DNA of 16,941 nt. Origin: Rhodoferax sp. GTDB lineage: Bacteria; Pseudomonadota; Gammaproteobacteria; Burkholderiales; Burkholderiaceae. Below, piece by piece: positions 15,247 to 16,941 of the stretch; position 1 is the first letter of the stretch, and each line of letters starts with the position of its first letter. The notes under the pieces were generated by a model, which saw only the letters and a program-made list of their open reading frames with translations, ran no database searches and was not told the origin of the DNA. Made by a program: the position numbers and the translations under genes. The stretch covers positions 1-16,941 of the forward strand of contig JAQGNA010000271.1 in NCBI GenBank assembly GCA_028292075.1, given 5' to 3'.

Positions 15247-16113
15247 TCAGACTTCCATCCGCTGGGCGGACACGACTCTGCCCGCGCGCCATTTTTCGTA
15301 CTTGAAAAGGACCCACCGCGCCGCATAGATGGCCGGCTGATGGAACACCGAGACGATCTCCACGCCCGATTTCATGAGCGAGGTCGTCAAGATCTTTTCG
15401 GACATGATGGCAAAAGCCTTGGCTCGCATGGCCTCGGCATTGGCAGCGGTCAATGCAGCCCCCTTGCGCCATTGCGGCATGCCGGGCCGGCCGAACAGCC
15501 AGGCGACCAGGTGCTCGCGCAACGTGGCGTCCATGGCGGGCGCGAAAAACCGGTCTTCGTCCGTGCCGCCCGGCACCCACGCCATGATCTCTTCCATCGA
15601 AGCATGAACCTTCCAGTCGAGCGCGGTCAGTGCATTGCGGTTGAGGGTGAACAGGTAGGTGCAGATCCATTTGCGCAATGCGACGTCACGAAAGCTGAAC
15701 GTTTCGCCGAACGTGGACAACTCGCCGCAGGCCATCGCCTTTCGCGCCTTGGCAACCCGGGCACTGCCCAGCGAGAACGCCAGCGCCTCGATCCTGCCCA
15801 TGCGCCGGTGGTGGCAGAAGGTGTCGTTGCCAAAGATGACCGCGTCGATGCCGTCGAAGTCGGGCTGGGCCCGCAGGTGGTCAAGGCCGGTCTGCCAGGC
15901 GCCGAACTCATGCAGCACGTTGTTGCCTTGCAGCAGCGTCACGCCCGGCGGCACGGCCAGCTTCAATTGGCGGTTGTTCGTCACGACAACCAGCCGCGCG
16001 TGCCGGTCCACACGTTGCACGATGGCCTGGAAGCGCGCCAGCGCAGGGCCAGCGAATTCGTCGGAGTAGACGACCAGGATGGCCGCTGTCATGCGGTACG
16101 GCGAAGATGTCAT
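15247..16113 (-). CDS. conserved EPS-locus protein of unknown function, faintly RgpF-like
   Basis: I do not recognise this 288-residue protein with confidence. It starts with hydrophobic AAILVVYSD (10-18) and alternating strand/helix sequence, VVVTNN at 42-47. NVLHEFGAWQTGLDHL (65-80) and AVIFGNDTF (91-99) recall the 'FD.G.W..GL...NDS..GP' region of rhamnan-synthesis RgpF-type proteins, so a glycosyltransferase-like role is possible. The C-terminal part is basic and has MEEIMAWVPGG and a hydrophobic FHQPAIYAARWVLF segment. It has no signal peptide or clear transmembrane helix. Its ATG overlaps the flippase stop as ATGA and its own stop is 5 bp from the next start, so it is firmly in the EPS operon. 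Confidence 0.7.
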   Translation of the reverse strand: MTSSPYRMTAAILVVYSDEFAGPALARFQAIVQRVDRHARLVVVTNNRQLKLAVPPGVTLLQGNNVLHEFGAWQTGLDHLRAQPDFDGIDAVIFGNDTFCHHRRMGRIEALAFSLGSARVAKARKAMACGELSTFGETFSFRDVALRKWICTYLFTLNRNALTALDWKVHASMEEIMAWVPGGTDEDRFFAPAMDATLREHLVAWLFGRPGMPQWRKGAALTAANAEAMRAKAFAIMSEKILTTSLMKSGVEIVSVFHQPAIYAARWVLFKYEKWRAGRVVSAQRMEV

Positions 16114-16941
16114 GAAAGCTTCCTTCGCTTCGACTGGATGAGTTCCTGCAAGGTCGATCGGTTCAGGATCAGAAAGACGATGCCGACCATGACCACCAGT
16201 CCGGCCAGTTCCGGAATGGACACGTCATGGAACACGGCCCAGGACGCGCTCGCGACCAGCACCGACGTGTTGACGAGCAAGGCACGGTAGCTGCGGCCTC
16301 CGATCTTGGCGGCATAGCACAGCAACAGGCAGTCAAGCGCCATCCGCCCCGACCAGGCCAGCGCCGCCCCGATCACGCCGAAATAGCTCACCAGCACGAA
16401 CAGCGCCCCCACGAAAGGAAGGAACTCGAACATGTGGATGCGCGCGGTGATGTTGGGCTGACCGCGGGCCTGCATGTAGCCGAAGGGAATGACCGCGATG
16501 GAATTGAACCAGGCGCCGCACAACAGGATGATGGCAATGATGGGCGAAGCGCTGCTGTGGGCTGCGCCAATCCAGAGTTCGAGCAGGTACTTGGCGGCAA
16601 AGATCGGCACCAGCACCATCGGCGTCATGAGGTTCAACGAACCATGCAGCAGCCGCTCGAAAAGATGACGGGCTTCCACGTCGGGAAGGCCTGAAAGCTT
16701 GGGGAAGGCCGCTCGCGCCAGCGCCCGCGGAATGATGCGCAGTTTGTCGGCCACCGAGAACGGCACGGCATAGAGGGCCACATCGGCGGCGCTGAGCTTG
16801 GCACCGATGATGAAGCGGTCCAATGCCTCCAGCACCGGGCTGATGATGCCGCTGACGGACGCCCAGCTCCCGTAGGCCAGCAATTTGCGGGCGATGGCCA
16901 GATCCCACTTCATGGGGCGGCCGAGGGGGAAGGCCATCTTC
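16110..16941 (-). CDS. Wzx-type polysaccharide flippase, 5' part outside the window
   Basis: Inner-membrane transporter that flips lipid-linked repeat units to the periplasm. About 276 residues of its C-terminal part are visible; the frame stays open to the window edge, so the start is not seen and the internal Met near 16937 is not it. It shows LLAYGSWASVSGIISPVLEA, DRFIIGAKLSAADVALYAVPF, then KLRIIPRALARAAFPKLSGL, the common mid-protein motif of Polysacc_synt/MATE-like flippases. Hydrophobic helices follow (LMTPMVLVPIFAAKYLLELWIG, FNSIAVIPFGYMQARGQPN), ending with a basic tail QSKRRKLS. Full length is expected near 420-480 residues. Its stop overlaps the next ATG. Confidence 0.85.
   Translation of the reverse strand, partial: KMAFPLGRPMKWDLAIARKLLAYGSWASVSGIISPVLEALDRFIIGAKLSAADVALYAVPFSVADKLRIIPRALARAAFPKLSGLPDVEARHLFERLLHGSLNLMTPMVLVPIFAAKYLLELWIGAAHSSASPIIAIILLCGAWFNSIAVIPFGYMQARGQPNITARIHMFEFLPFVGALFVLVSYFGVIGAALAWSGRMALDCLLLCYAAKIGGRSYRALLVNTSVLVASASWAVFHDVSIPELAGLVVMVGIVFLILNRSTLQELIQSKRRKLS

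Noticed and set aside
15340..16290. Plus-strand open frame of about 316 codons opposite the unknown protein and flippase
   Set aside because: Composition is that of a shadow frame and the minus-strand reading has coupled starts and membrane helices.
1..16941. tRNA/rRNA genes, CRISPR arrays, insertion sequences, integrase or toxin-antitoxin genes
   Set aside because: No cloverleaf-like segments, regularly spaced repeats, transposase motifs or flanking inverted repeats were seen; gene-free gaps are at most about 220 bp.

Overview
The window is a GC-rich stretch that encodes almost nothing except an extracellular polysaccharide (EPS) biosynthesis and export locus of the Wzx/Wzy type. The outer-membrane barrel (EpsL-like), the short Wza-like exporter (EpsE-like) and the split chain-length system (EpsF-like membrane protein plus separate EpsG-like ATPase) are the set known from methanolan-type / exosortase-associated EPS loci of Betaproteobacteria. 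With the base composition, this suggests a Burkholderiales bacterium, perhaps a Comamonadaceae such as Variovorax. The genus is inference.

Layout. Three plus-strand genes come first: a WcaJ-type priming sugar-phosphate transferase (44-1537), EpsL (1759-2982) and EpsE (3027-3851). They converge on a minus-strand block that fills the rest of the window. In transcription order (right to left) the block holds: the C-terminal part of a Wzx flippase cut by the window edge (16110-16941), an unrecognised protein with faint RgpF-like motifs (15247-16113), a GT-B glycosyltransferase (14180-15241), a 191-bp intergenic region with palindromes, EpsF (12576-13988), EpsG (11622-12557), an ExoA-like GT2 (10580-11632), a GT4 (9328-10518), a Tat/lipoprotein GH16 glycanase (8345-9247), a Wzy/O-antigen-ligase-like polymerase (6945-8348), two paralogous GT2s (5824-6948 and 4775-5827), a 187-bp gap, and a hexapeptide-repeat acyltransferase (3880-4587).

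How they work together (inference from families). The priming enzyme loads a hexose-1-phosphate on undecaprenyl phosphate. Five glycosyltransferases, perhaps six with the unknown protein, extend it, and the acyltransferase decorates it. Wzx flips the unit, the Wzy-like protein polymerises it, EpsF/EpsG set chain length, EpsE/EpsL carry the chain across the outer membrane, and the GH16 lipoprotein trims or releases it. That is a near-complete EPS pathway. No exosortase or PEP-CTERM protein is visible here.

Most noteworthy: all four long leader regions carry a TGGCA-type element with -24/-12 (sigma-54-like) spacing, the one at bases 2-17 nearly consensus. Five gene junctions use an ATGA stop/start overlap. 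A four-copy 12-bp tandem repeat lies between two alternative starts of the GH16 gene. The EpsG-like ATPase lacks any C-terminal tyrosine cluster. No RNA genes, mobile elements or CRISPR arrays were seen.
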